The notes beneath the pieces were generated by a model. The model was given only the letters and a program-made list of their open reading frames with translations. It made no database searches and had not been told where the DNA came from. Of a DNA stretch of 5,790 bases, positions 1-5,356 are shown in pieces. A program made the translations under genes and the position numbers. Origin of the DNA: CALAEC01 sp050692915. GTDB taxonomy: Bacteria > Actinomycetota > UBA4738 > CALAEC01. The DNA lies in the NCBI GenBank assembly GCA_050692915.1, contig JBOGVU010000126.1, positions 1 to 5,790 of the forward strand, in the 5' to 3' direction. Numbering within the stretch: position 1 is the stretch's first letter; every line of letters begins with the position of its first letter.

Positions 1-22
1 GCCTGGGAAGCCTGGCCACCGC

Positions 23-316
23 TCAGCCCCGTCGCATCGTGGCCCACAGCCCGTGGGCGTGCAGGCGCGAGCACCAGAACTCGCACCGCTCACGGCTGCC
101 GTGCGCCACGTCGGCCCGTCCCTCGGTGTGGACCATCATCATCAGGCGATGCGCCTTCGGCCTCGGGTAGCCGAAGAGCTTCTGGAGGACATAGGTCACG
201 TACGACATCAGGTTGATGGGATCGTTCCACACGGTGACCACCCACAGGCGATCGGTTTCGACGTCCTCACGTCCGGTGGGCCGCTCCACCTCGACGGGTG
301 CGGGAGTTGACGCCAC
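23..316 (-). CDS. clpS: ATP-dependent Clp protease adaptor ClpS
   Basis: ClpS is a small cytoplasmic adaptor. It binds the N-terminal domain of the ClpA/ClpC ATPase and delivers proteins with bulky hydrophobic N-terminal residues (N-degrons) to ClpP. The 97-residue product has a short disordered N-terminus (1-22) followed by the whole ClpS core. Visible family marks are the WNDPINLMSYV block (N31, D32 and M37 line the N-degron pocket in known structures), the LQKLFGY helix, the MMMVHTEG block (H63 matches the pocket His) and the actinobacterial C-terminus LHAHGLWATM. The start is GTG at 316 with no Shine-Dalgarno, but a TAGCAT box lies 7 nt upstream, so the mRNA may be leaderless. It follows the sugar dehydrogenase gene on the same strand but is separated by a strong hairpin, so probably has its own promoter. 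Assignment is by motif recognition and is secure. Confidence 0.95.
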   Translation of the reverse strand: MASTPAPVEVERPTGREDVETDRLWVVTVWNDPINLMSYVTYVLQKLFGYPRPKAHRLMMMVHTEGRADVAHGSRERCEFWCSRLHAHGLWATMRRG

Positions 317-323
317 GACATCG

Positions 324-361
324 ATGCTACTCCAGGAACCATTGCGGTCGAAACCGGTTCC
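324..361 (-). promoter_or_regulatory. Candidate clpS promoter, leaderless type
   Basis: Read on the minus strand, TAGCAT (329-324) is followed by 7 nt and then the GTG of clpS, the spacing expected if transcription begins at the start codon. A TTCGAC hexamer (352-347) lies 17 nt before the -10 as a poor -35. The same stretch also reads GGAAC (361-357), 17 nt, GTT (339-337), which resembles actinobacterial ECF sigma promoters of the SigE/SigR type. The two readings predict different start points about 15-20 nt apart. No transcript data are available. Confidence 0.45.
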
Positions 362-374
362 ACCGCAACGGTTC
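336..374 (-). terminator. Strong hairpin between the dehydrogenase gene and clpS (terminator or operator)
   Basis: Arms GAACCATTGCGGT (336-348) and ACCGCAACGGTTC (362-374) are inverted repeats with one mismatch (341/369), enclosing a 13-nt loop that itself contains the palindrome AACCGGTT. The hairpin starts 7 nt after the stop codon of the sugar dehydrogenase gene, where a terminator would sit. There is no T-run on the minus strand, which is common for GC-rich actinobacterial terminators. Because it overlaps the likely -35 and spacer of clpS, it could instead be an operator. Confidence 0.5.
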
Positions 375-381
375 TCGGCCT

Positions 382-1560
382 TCAGGCCGGGGCCAGCCGG
401 TACACGGGTCCCGCGATCGACAGGAGGTACAGCTCACCGGCCTGGTCCTGGCCGAACGACACGAGGTTGTCGACCCGGACGCCGAGCTCCTTGTGTCGGA
501 ACCCCCGTTTCGACGGCACGAGCATGCGGATCCGGGGGTTGAACAGGTCCCCGAAGAGATAGGCGCCGTGCAGCGCCGGGATGGCCGAGCCCCGGTAGAC
601 GTGCCCCCCGATCACGGTGCCCCCGCGGGCCCTCCCATAGTCGTACACGGGCCCGACCGTGTCGGGGGGGAACGGCGGCTCGAAGGGGAGGGATCCCTCG
701 AACGCGTCCCAGCCGTAGTTCTCGCCGCCCGCGGAGAGGGCGGCCTGGACGTCGATCTCCTCCCGGGCATCCTGGCCGACGTCGCCGATCCACAGGTCCC
801 CCGAGTCGAACGAGTACCGCCAGGGGTTCCGGAGGCCGAACGCCCAGATCTCCGGTAGAGCCCCGTCACGGCCCACGAACGGATTGTCCGGTGGGATCCG
901 GTATCCGCGCCCGTTGCCGGGCTGCGGATCGATCCGCAGCATCTTGCCCAGGAGGGTGCCGAGGTCCTGGGCGTTGTCCTCGGGATCGCCGCCGCTCCCG
1001 CCGTCACCGAGCCCCACGTACAGGTAGCCGTCCGGGCCGAACGCGAGGTGCCCACCGTTGTGGTTGCTGTACGGCTGGTCCACCGTGAGCACCTCTCGGC
1101 GTGACCCCGGATCGACCCCCCGGTCCGTGGTGGCGAACTCGTGGATCCGTGTGTCGCCGTTCACGTCGGTGTAGTTGACGTACAGGAACCCGCCGTCGGG
1201 GGAGAAGGCCAGGCCCAGGAGGCCCTGCTCGCTGCCGTCGGACACCTCGCCGCTGAGATCCAGGACCCGGCGGACCCCCCCGCCCTTGGCGAGCGCCACG
1301 ACCTGTCCCGACTTCTGGGCCACGAACAGCGCGTCGTCACCGGGGCGGGTGGCCATGCCCAGTGGCTGTTCGAGGACGGCCACCCGCATCAGCCGGACTC
1401 GGGCCGCGGCGGGATCGGGCGCGGGGGTGGCCGGGTCGCTGGCGGTCGGCGCGGGGACCGGAAGGGTGGGGGGCGCAGGGGCGTCCGGCACCGCTGCCTC
1501 GCACGCGGCGGCCACCAGCAGCCCCAGCGCCAGGATCGCGGGCCTCCCCCATGCCGCCAC
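382..1560 (-). CDS. PQQ-dependent aldose sugar dehydrogenase (GSDH family), exported, probable lipoprotein
   Basis: This is a soluble-type quinoprotein sugar dehydrogenase with a six-bladed beta-propeller, like Acinetobacter sGDH and E. coli YliI. Such enzymes oxidise aldoses outside the cytoplasm and pass electrons from PQQ to an acceptor. The 392-residue product begins at GTG 1560 with a short hydrophobic signal and an AAAC lipobox (Cys20), then a Pro/Ala/Thr-rich linker (about 24-53). The catalytic domain covers about 58-392. Key motifs are NHNGGHLAFGPDG (His167 aligns with catalytic His144 of sGDH), LGDGGSGGDP, GLRNPWRYSF (Arg244-Asn245 match the PQQ-binding pair), GDVGQDAREEID and GENYGWDAFEG. 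The frame stays open upstream to 1857, but that part overlaps the cupredoxin gene and looks like noise. GTG 1560 lies 19 nt after the cupredoxin stop, so the two are probably co-transcribed. The Shine-Dalgarno is weak. True substrate and PQQ use are inferred; some family members bind other ligands. No PQQ biosynthesis gene is in view. Confidence 0.88.
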   Translation of the reverse strand: MAAWGRPAILALGLLVAAACEAAVPDAPAPPTLPVPAPTASDPATPAPDPAAARVRLMRVAVLEQPLGMATRPGDDALFVAQKSGQVVALAKGGGVRRVLDLSGEVSDGSEQGLLGLAFSPDGGFLYVNYTDVNGDTRIHEFATTDRGVDPGSRREVLTVDQPYSNHNGGHLAFGPDGYLYVGLGDGGSGGDPEDNAQDLGTLLGKMLRIDPQPGNGRGYRIPPDNPFVGRDGALPEIWAFGLRNPWRYSFDSGDLWIGDVGQDAREEIDVQAALSAGGENYGWDAFEGSLPFEPPFPPDTVGPVYDYGRARGGTVIGGHVYRGSAIPALHGAYLFGDLFNPRIRMLVPSKRGFRHKELGVRVDNLVSFGQDQAGELYLLSIAGPVYRLAPA

Positions 1561-1579
1561 GATACGGCGGCCCGCCGGT

Positions 1580-2089
1580 TTAGGACGCAGGGCTCCGGCG
1601 AGTCCTCGCCGCAACCAGCGTGAGGAGCAGGAGGCCGAGTGCGACCCCCGTGGCGGCCTTCCAGGGCCCCTCGGTCCCCGGCGCTTCCATACTCCGGGAC
1701 ACCGGTTCGGCCGAGAAGGCTCCGGCCGGATCCCCCACGACCACGGCCCCGACCATCCCCGGGTGCCACGAGCACACGTAGGGGTACACGCCGGACTCCG
1801 CGAACCCGTGGGAGACGGACCGGCCCTCCCTGAGCCACTCGAAGCTGCCCCACTCACCCTGAGCCCCGAGCACGTTGTGGCGAACCGGGTCGAGGTTCTG
1901 GAACGTCACCCGGGCCCCGGGCTCCGTGTACAGCACGGTGGGCTCGAAGCAGAACCCGGATATCGACACGGCATCGCCGGCGCCCTCCGTGGTCGGCGCC
2001 CCACAGCCCCCACCCCCGCTGGCCGCCGGCCCGGCGGGGATGCCGACCAGCGCCGATGCCGCCAGCAACGCCACGATCGCTCTCCGCAT
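1580..2089 (-). CDS. Membrane-anchored type 1 copper protein (plastocyanin/amicyanin-like cupredoxin)
   Basis: This 169-residue exported blue-copper protein probably carries single electrons at the outer face of the membrane. Residues 1-24 form a signal peptide (Arg-Arg, hydrophobic core, small residues before a Gly-rich stretch). The cupredoxin fold covers about 39-119 and all four expected copper ligands are visible: His71 in RHNV, and Cys106, His109 and Met112 in the block CSWHPGM. The C-x2-H-x2-M spacing is that of amicyanin rather than plastocyanin. After a linker, residues 143-161 form a hydrophobic helix followed by RTRR, a C-terminal membrane anchor with a cytoplasmic positive tail. 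Cys29 and Cys47 are extra and could form a disulfide. The ATG at 2089 is chosen because a very strong Shine-Dalgarno precedes it; a GTG at 2104 in frame would place that site inside the gene. It lies 52 nt after dacB and 19 nt before the PQQ dehydrogenase, suggesting it may be the dehydrogenase's electron acceptor (inference). Confidence 0.88.
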   Translation of the reverse strand: MRRAIVALLAASALVGIPAGPAASGGGGCGAPTTEGAGDAVSISGFCFEPTVLYTEPGARVTFQNLDPVRHNVLGAQGEWGSFEWLREGRSVSHGFAESGVYPYVCSWHPGMVGAVVVGDPAGAFSAEPVSRSMEAPGTEGPWKAATGVALGLLLLTLVAARTRRSPAS

Positions 2090-2093
2090 GGCT

Positions 2094-2100
2094 CCTCCTT
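2094..2100 (-). promoter_or_regulatory. Shine-Dalgarno site fixing the cupredoxin start
   Basis: On the minus strand AAGGAGG (2100-2094) ends 4 nt before ATG 2089. It is the best ribosome binding site in the window and decides between ATG 2089 and the upstream in-frame GTG 2104. Confidence 0.85.
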
Positions 2101-2141
2101 CCACCCGGTGAGACGCCGCGGAGTGGAGATGGGTTCGCCGG

Positions 2142-3350
2142 TCAGGAGGCCCGACGCCACAGGATGCGGACGATCCGGTCCTCCAGGCGGACGGCCCGGT
2201 CCTTCGACATCCTGGCCAGGATGGAGAACGACGCCCAGGAGCTGGTCCGGCGCAACCACACGTAGCCGGACAGGGCCGAGATCGAGGAAAGCGTCCCGGT
2301 CTTGGCGTGGACCCGGACGTGCCGGAGCCGGCCGCTCAGGGTTCCCTGGCCCGGCTCGGGGAGGGCCTCGCGGAGGGCCTCGCCCCAGGTGGCGTCCTCC
2401 GCCGTGTCCAGGAGCCGGGTGAGCCCCCGCGGCGAGACCCGGTTCGAGTAGGACAGTCCGGAACCGTCCCGGGCCAGCACGGCGACTCCTCGTCCGCCGG
2501 CGAACCCGCGGATCGCCGAGGCCCCCTTGGCGATGCTGCCGGGCTGGCCGGCCGTCTCCACCCCGAGGCGCTTCCCGAGCACCTCGGCCCAGAAGTTCGA
2601 CGAGTACCGGTTCATCGTGTCGAGGAGCTCGGCCAGCGGGTCGGAGTCGATCTCGGCGATCGGGGCCAGCCCGGGAGGCGCCTTCCCGGAGCCGGCCGGC
2701 CCGGCCACGGACACGCCCAGGTCCCGCAGCTCCCGCCGGAGCGCCCGGGCGGCCCGGAGCTCGGGGTCTCGGATGTGGACGCCGCCGGCCTTGTTCCCCT
2801 CGAACGTGAGCGCGGTAGGCAAGGCCACCTGGCTCCGGGGGAAGTCACGCTTCCAGCCGGGGGCGAACCAGTCCCGCTTGAAGTACCCCGTGCTCCCCAG
2901 CACCGATCCCTCCACCCGGGTCACGCCCTCGTCGCTGATCCGTTGGGCCAGCAGGCGCATCGTGGAGGCCCGGACGTCCGGATCGCCGGAGCCGACGATC
3001 CACAGGTCCCCGGCCACGATGCCCGACACCGGCGGGACGGCCCCGGCCGCCTGGGTCAGGAGCACGGCGTCGGGACCCAGCACCTCGAGCAGCGACATCG
3101 ACAGCAGCAGCTTCTCGTTCGAGGCCGGGGTCCGGCGGCGGGCGGCCGCGTGCCGGTACAGATCCTGCCCCTCGTCCATGACGGACACCCCGACGGGGAG
3201 CCCGCGCACCAGCCGGTCGATCTGGACGGCCCACCCCGGCTTCGGCTCGCCGGTGGTGGGGACGGCCACCGAGGTGGCCACGGCCGGCCGGACGGAGGCG
3301 GCCAGCGACAGGGCCGCTAGCCCGGCGGCGATGACCCCCCTCCGCGTCAC
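2142..3350 (-). CDS. dacB: D-alanyl-D-alanine carboxypeptidase/endopeptidase, PBP4 (S13) family
   Basis: A low-molecular-mass penicillin-binding protein that acts outside the membrane, removing the terminal D-Ala of peptidoglycan stem peptides or cutting D-Ala-mDAP cross-links. The 402-residue product starts with a signal peptide MTRRGVIAAG...AVA (cleavage near 25). TRR close to the N-terminus gives it a Tat-like look, but the Phe/Leu of a classic Tat motif is absent, so Sec export is also possible. The three active-site motifs are present: SNEK (Ser77 nucleophile, Lys80), SSN (250-252) and KTG (350-352, in HAKTGTLS). The 173 residues between the first two motifs show it keeps the inserted domain typical of PBP4, with the hallmark GDLWIVGSGDPDV. 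DGSGLSYSNRVSP is another family block. GTG 3350 is chosen over an in-frame GTG at 3395 because of the GGGAGGG site just upstream and because the signal peptide starts there. It is divergent from fabI and probably leads the dacB-cupredoxin-dehydrogenase operon. Confidence 0.93.
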   Translation of the reverse strand: MTRRGVIAAGLAALSLAASVRPAVATSVAVPTTGEPKPGWAVQIDRLVRGLPVGVSVMDEGQDLYRHAAARRRTPASNEKLLLSMSLLEVLGPDAVLLTQAAGAVPPVSGIVAGDLWIVGSGDPDVRASTMRLLAQRISDEGVTRVEGSVLGSTGYFKRDWFAPGWKRDFPRSQVALPTALTFEGNKAGGVHIRDPELRAARALRRELRDLGVSVAGPAGSGKAPPGLAPIAEIDSDPLAELLDTMNRYSSNFWAEVLGKRLGVETAGQPGSIAKGASAIRGFAGGRGVAVLARDGSGLSYSNRVSPRGLTRLLDTAEDATWGEALREALPEPGQGTLSGRLRHVRVHAKTGTLSSISALSGYVWLRRTSSWASFSILARMSKDRAVRLEDRIVRILWRRAS

Positions 3351-3353
3351 GCT

Positions 3354-3360
3354 CCCTCCC
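3354..3360 (-). promoter_or_regulatory. Shine-Dalgarno site fixing the dacB start
   Basis: GGGAGGG on the minus strand ends 3 nt before GTG 3350 and supports that start over the GTG at 3395, which has no such site and lies within the candidate -35 box. Confidence 0.75.
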
Positions 3361-3370
3361 AAGGTCGCCC

Positions 3371-3399
3371 ATTGTGACCGGTTCGGGCGATCCACTCAA
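3371..3399 (-). promoter_or_regulatory. Candidate housekeeping-type promoter of dacB
   Basis: On the minus strand TTGAGT (3399-3394), a 17-nt spacer and CACAAT (3376-3371) each match four of six positions of the primary sigma factor consensus. Transcription would start about 13 nt before GTG 3350, leaving just enough leader for the GGGAGGG ribosome site. The spacer contains CGAACCGG, similar to the repeats near clpS and htrA. This is the best -35/-10 pair in the window. Confidence 0.55.
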
Positions 3400-3433
3400 G
3401 CAAGCGGGCTCGCCGGCGTCTCCGCGGGTTGTC

Positions 3434-3439
3434 TAGAGT
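3434..3439 (+). promoter_or_regulatory. Candidate -10 box of fabI, leaderless type
   Basis: TAGAGT lies 8 nt before the ATG at 3448, placing the transcript start at or next to the start codon. No convincing -35 hexamer is seen 16-18 nt upstream, which is usual for actinobacterial promoters. GGGGA at 3441-3445 could act as a ribosome site if the second ATG (3454) is used. Confidence 0.4.
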
Positions 3440-3447
3440 TGGGGACC

Positions 3448-4227
3448 ATGCTGATGGAGGGCCGCCGGCTGCTGATCACCGGGGTGTTGACCCCGCACAG
3501 CATCGCCTTCGCCGTGGCCCACCGGGCCCAGGAGGAGGGGGCGGAGGTCCTCCTGACCGGGTTCGGGCGGGGGATGTCGATCACCAATCGAAGCGCCCGG
3601 AGGCTGCCCACCCCGCCCGACGTCCTCGAGATGGACGCCACCGATCCCGAGCAGGTCGGGAAGGTCGCCGAGGAGGTGTCCTCGAGGTGGGGGCGGCTGG
3701 ACGGGCTTCTGCACGCCATCGCCTTCGCTCCCGAGGACGCCCTGGGAGGCCGGTTCCTGGAGACACCGTGGGAGAGCGCGGCCACGGCCATCCACGCCAG
3801 CGCGTTCTCGCTGAAGGAGCTGGCGGTGGCCCACAGAGAGCCCCTCCGCCAGGGCCGGGGGAGCGTGGTGAGCCTCGACTTCGATGCCACGGTGGCCTGG
3901 CCGGCCTACGACTGGATGGGCGTGTCCAAGGCGGCCCTGGAGTCCGTGACCCGGTACCTGGCCCGCGATCTCGGCGACGATGGCATCCGGGTGAACTGCG
4001 TGGCGGCCGGCCCCCTCCGCACCGTGGCCGCCAGGGGGATCCCCGGCTTCGACGCGTTCATCGACCGGTGGGAGCGGCGGGCCCCGCTGGGATGGGATCC
4101 CACCGACCCCGGCCCGGTGGCGGAGGCGTGCGTGTGGCTCCTGTCGGGCCGGTCCGCGGGGATCACCGGCGAGATCGTCCACGTCGACGGGGGGTTCCAC
4201 GCCATGGGGACCGACATCCGGGACTGA
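3448..4227 (+). CDS. fabI: Enoyl-[acyl-carrier-protein] reductase (NADH), InhA/FabI type
   Basis: Cytoplasmic short-chain dehydrogenase that reduces the trans-2 double bond of enoyl-ACP in the last step of each fatty acid elongation cycle. The 259-residue length is normal for the family. Visible in order: the FabI-type nucleotide motif TGVLTPHSIAFAVA (11-24), LTGFGR (36-41), the adenine-site acidic block LEMDATD (60-66), LLHAIAFAPEDALGG (87-101), then SLDFDATVAWPAYDWMGVSK (142-161) with catalytic Tyr154 and Lys161 in Y-x6-K, AAGPLRTVAARGI (186-198), RAPLGWDPTD and C-terminal GEIVHVDGGFHAMG. Phe145 nine residues before Tyr154 matches InhA Phe149/Tyr158 rather than the Tyr/Tyr pair of E. coli FabI, while the C-terminus looks FabI-like. 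Ala90 stands where InhA has Ser94. The frame is open upstream to 2527 but is non-coding there; ATG 3448 (or ATG 3454) fits InhA's N-terminus. No fabG/mabA partner is adjacent. Confidence 0.93.
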   Translation: MLMEGRRLLITGVLTPHSIAFAVAHRAQEEGAEVLLTGFGRGMSITNRSARRLPTPPDVLEMDATDPEQVGKVAEEVSSRWGRLDGLLHAIAFAPEDALGGRFLETPWESAATAIHASAFSLKELAVAHREPLRQGRGSVVSLDFDATVAWPAYDWMGVSKAALESVTRYLARDLGDDGIRVNCVAAGPLRTVAARGIPGFDAFIDRWERRAPLGWDPTDPGPVAEACVWLLSGRSAGITGEIVHVDGGFHAMGTDIRD

Positions 4228-4231
4228 TCCG

Positions 4232-4249
4232 GAACCGCTCAGCGGGTTC
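4232..4249 (+). terminator. Candidate hairpin after fabI (terminator or operator)
   Basis: GAACCGC (4232-4238) pairs with GCGGGTTC (4242-4249) through a TCA loop with one bulged G, starting 4 nt after the fabI stop codon. It contains the 11-bp palindrome CCGCT-C-AGCGG. A competing fold pairs GGTTC (4245-4249) with GAACC (4254-4258). There is no T-run. As the 48-nt gap also has to hold the htrA promoter, a regulatory role is equally possible. Confidence 0.4.
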
Positions 4250-4263
4250 TCAGGAACCGTTGC

Positions 4264-4269
4264 TACCCT
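4264..4269 (+). promoter_or_regulatory. Candidate -10 box of htrA, leaderless type
   Basis: TACCCT lies 6 nt before ATG 4276, so the mRNA may start at or within a base or two of the start codon. Only a weak GGTGG could serve as a ribosome site. Upstream are two direct copies of GGAACCG (4231-4237 and 4253-4259), 22 bp apart from start to start, flanking an inverted GGTTC. Confidence 0.4.
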
Positions 4270-4275
4270 GGTGGC

Positions 4276-5340
4276 ATGGGTCGGAGGCCGATCATCGTCG
4301 CCCTGGCCGCGCTGACGCTGGCCGGGTGCTCGGCGAAGCTCTCTCCGGTGGGCACGACCGGGGCCCGGCCGGTAACGCCGGCCTCGCCCCTCCCGCCGAT
4401 CGAGCCGTCGTCCGTCGAGCAGGTGGTCAGGCGGGTCCTCCCCGCCGTGGTCAACGTCCGCAGCGACATCGGGCAGCCCGGCCAGAGGCCCGAGGGGACC
4501 GGGTTCGTGGTCAGGTCTGACGGGGTGGTCGTGACGAACTACCACGTGGTCGAGCGGGCCTTCGAGATCGAGGTCGTCACGAGCGACGGGCAGCGGCTGG
4601 AGGCCCGGGCGATCGGGGCCGACTTCGCAGCGGACCTGGCCGTGCTGAGGGTGGACGCCGAGGGCCTGCCCACGGTCCCCCTGGGTGACTCGGACCAGCT
4701 CCGGCTGGGGCAGGACGTCGTGGCGCTCGGGTTCGCGCTCGGGCTGGAGGGCGGCCCGTCGGTGACCACCGGCATCGTGTCCGGGCTGGGACGGACGATC
4801 GACGCCGGCGGACAGGGCGTGGAGCCCCGCACCTACGAGGACGTGATCCAGACCGACGCGGCCATCAACCCCGGGAACTCGGGCGGGCCGCTGGTGGACC
4901 TCGAGGGCCGTGTGGTGGGCATCAACACCGCCGGGGTCGGCGCCGGGGCCGCGGAGAACATCGGGTTCGCCATCGCCATCAACCGGGCCCGCCCGGTCAT
5001 CGAGCACGCCATCGAGGACCCCGAAGGCCCGGCGCCGCTGCTCGGGGTCTCGACACAGGCGGTCACGCCCGAGCTGGTGGCCCAGTTCGGCCTCTCGGTC
5101 GAGTCGGGGGCGCTGGTCCGGGCCCTGGCCGAGGACGGGCCCGCCGCGGCGGCGGGTATCCAGGCCGGCGACGTGATCGTGGCCGTGGCCGGCGAGGACG
5201 TCACCGACAACGACTCCCTCCAAGAGCGGCTGCTGGAGCACGAGCCAGACGAGCAGGTCGAGGTGACCGTGGTCCGGGGGACCGAGACGCTCACGGTCGA
5301 GGTGACCCTGGCGGTCCGCCCCCTCCCGATCGAGACGTAG
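4276..5340 (+). CDS. htrA: HtrA/DegP-type serine protease with one PDZ domain, lipoprotein
   Basis: An extracytoplasmic trypsin-like protease that degrades or refolds damaged envelope proteins under stress. The 354-residue product starts with a typical lipoprotein signal, two arginines then a hydrophobic core and lipobox LAGC (Cys18), followed by a Pro/Ser/Thr-rich linker to about residue 45. The protease domain (about 46-240) shows the full triad: His90 in TNYHVV, Asp120 in ADLAVL and Ser202 in INPGNSGGPLV, with GTGFVV before it and ENIGFAIAIN after it. A single PDZ domain covers about 253-347, with SGALVRALAEDGPAAAAGIQAGDVIVAV as its core (residues split across 277-304). One PDZ domain fits DegS- or actinobacterial PepD-type HtrA. 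Unlike many actinobacterial HtrA proteins it appears lipid-anchored rather than held by a long cytoplasmic tail and transmembrane helix. It follows fabI after 48 nt and precedes trmI after a short gap, all on one strand. Substrates are unknown. Confidence 0.93.
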   Translation: MGRRPIIVALAALTLAGCSAKLSPVGTTGARPVTPASPLPPIEPSSVEQVVRRVLPAVVNVRSDIGQPGQRPEGTGFVVRSDGVVVTNYHVVERAFEIEVVTSDGQRLEARAIGADFAADLAVLRVDAEGLPTVPLGDSDQLRLGQDVVALGFALGLEGGPSVTTGIVSGLGRTIDAGGQGVEPRTYEDVIQTDAAINPGNSGGPLVDLEGRVVGINTAGVGAGAAENIGFAIAINRARPVIEHAIEDPEGPAPLLGVSTQAVTPELVAQFGLSVESGALVRALAEDGPAAAAGIQAGDVIVAVAGEDVTDNDSLQERLLEHEPDEQVEVTVVRGTETLTVEVTLAVRPLPIET

Positions 5341-5352
5341 CCCGAGCGGGCT
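5339..5352 (+). terminator. Small hairpin at the htrA stop codon
   Basis: AGCCC (5339-5343) and GGGCT (5348-5352) are perfect inverted repeats around a GAGC loop, beginning inside the htrA stop codon. There is no T-run, so it may only weaken read-through into trmI. Confidence 0.3.
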
Positions 5353-5356
5353 GGAG

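Noticed and set aside
1..19. Possible next gene on the minus strand beginning at GTG 19, three bases after the clpS stop
   Set aside because: Only six codons are visible. A gene for a DUF2017 protein often follows clpS in actinobacteria, but nothing here can confirm it.
1561..1857. N-terminal extension of the sugar dehydrogenase frame up to 1857
   Set aside because: It overlaps the cupredoxin gene in another frame, has Arg/Gly/Pro-rich noise composition, and would bury the signal peptide that begins exactly at GTG 1560.
1175..3320. Long plus-strand frames opposite the cupredoxin and dacB genes (1175-2422 and 2307-3320)
   Set aside because: Low-complexity Arg/Pro/Gly-rich translations with no domain, fully antisense to genes with complete catalytic motifs.
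3394..3400. ACTCAAG, one half of an HspR-type HAIR heat-shock repeat
   Set aside because: The partner CTTGAGT seven bases away is absent (GTTCGGG instead), and the bases are already explained as the -35 of dacB.
2527..3447. Upstream extension of the fabI frame to 2527
   Set aside because: It runs antisense through dacB and has no InhA/FabI similarity; the Rossmann fold starts at 3448.
4231..4275. An ECF sigma promoter at htrA starting from GGAACC
   Set aside because: No GTT lies 16-18 nt after either GGAAC copy in a position that would give a transcript covering the start codon; the spacings are 10 and 23 nt for the first copy.
3433..5241. A 602-codon open frame on the minus strand opposite fabI and htrA
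   Set aside because: It is antisense to two clearly recognisable genes, its product is rich in Arg, Gly, His and Pro with no family features, and such long shadow frames are expected in very GC-rich DNA.
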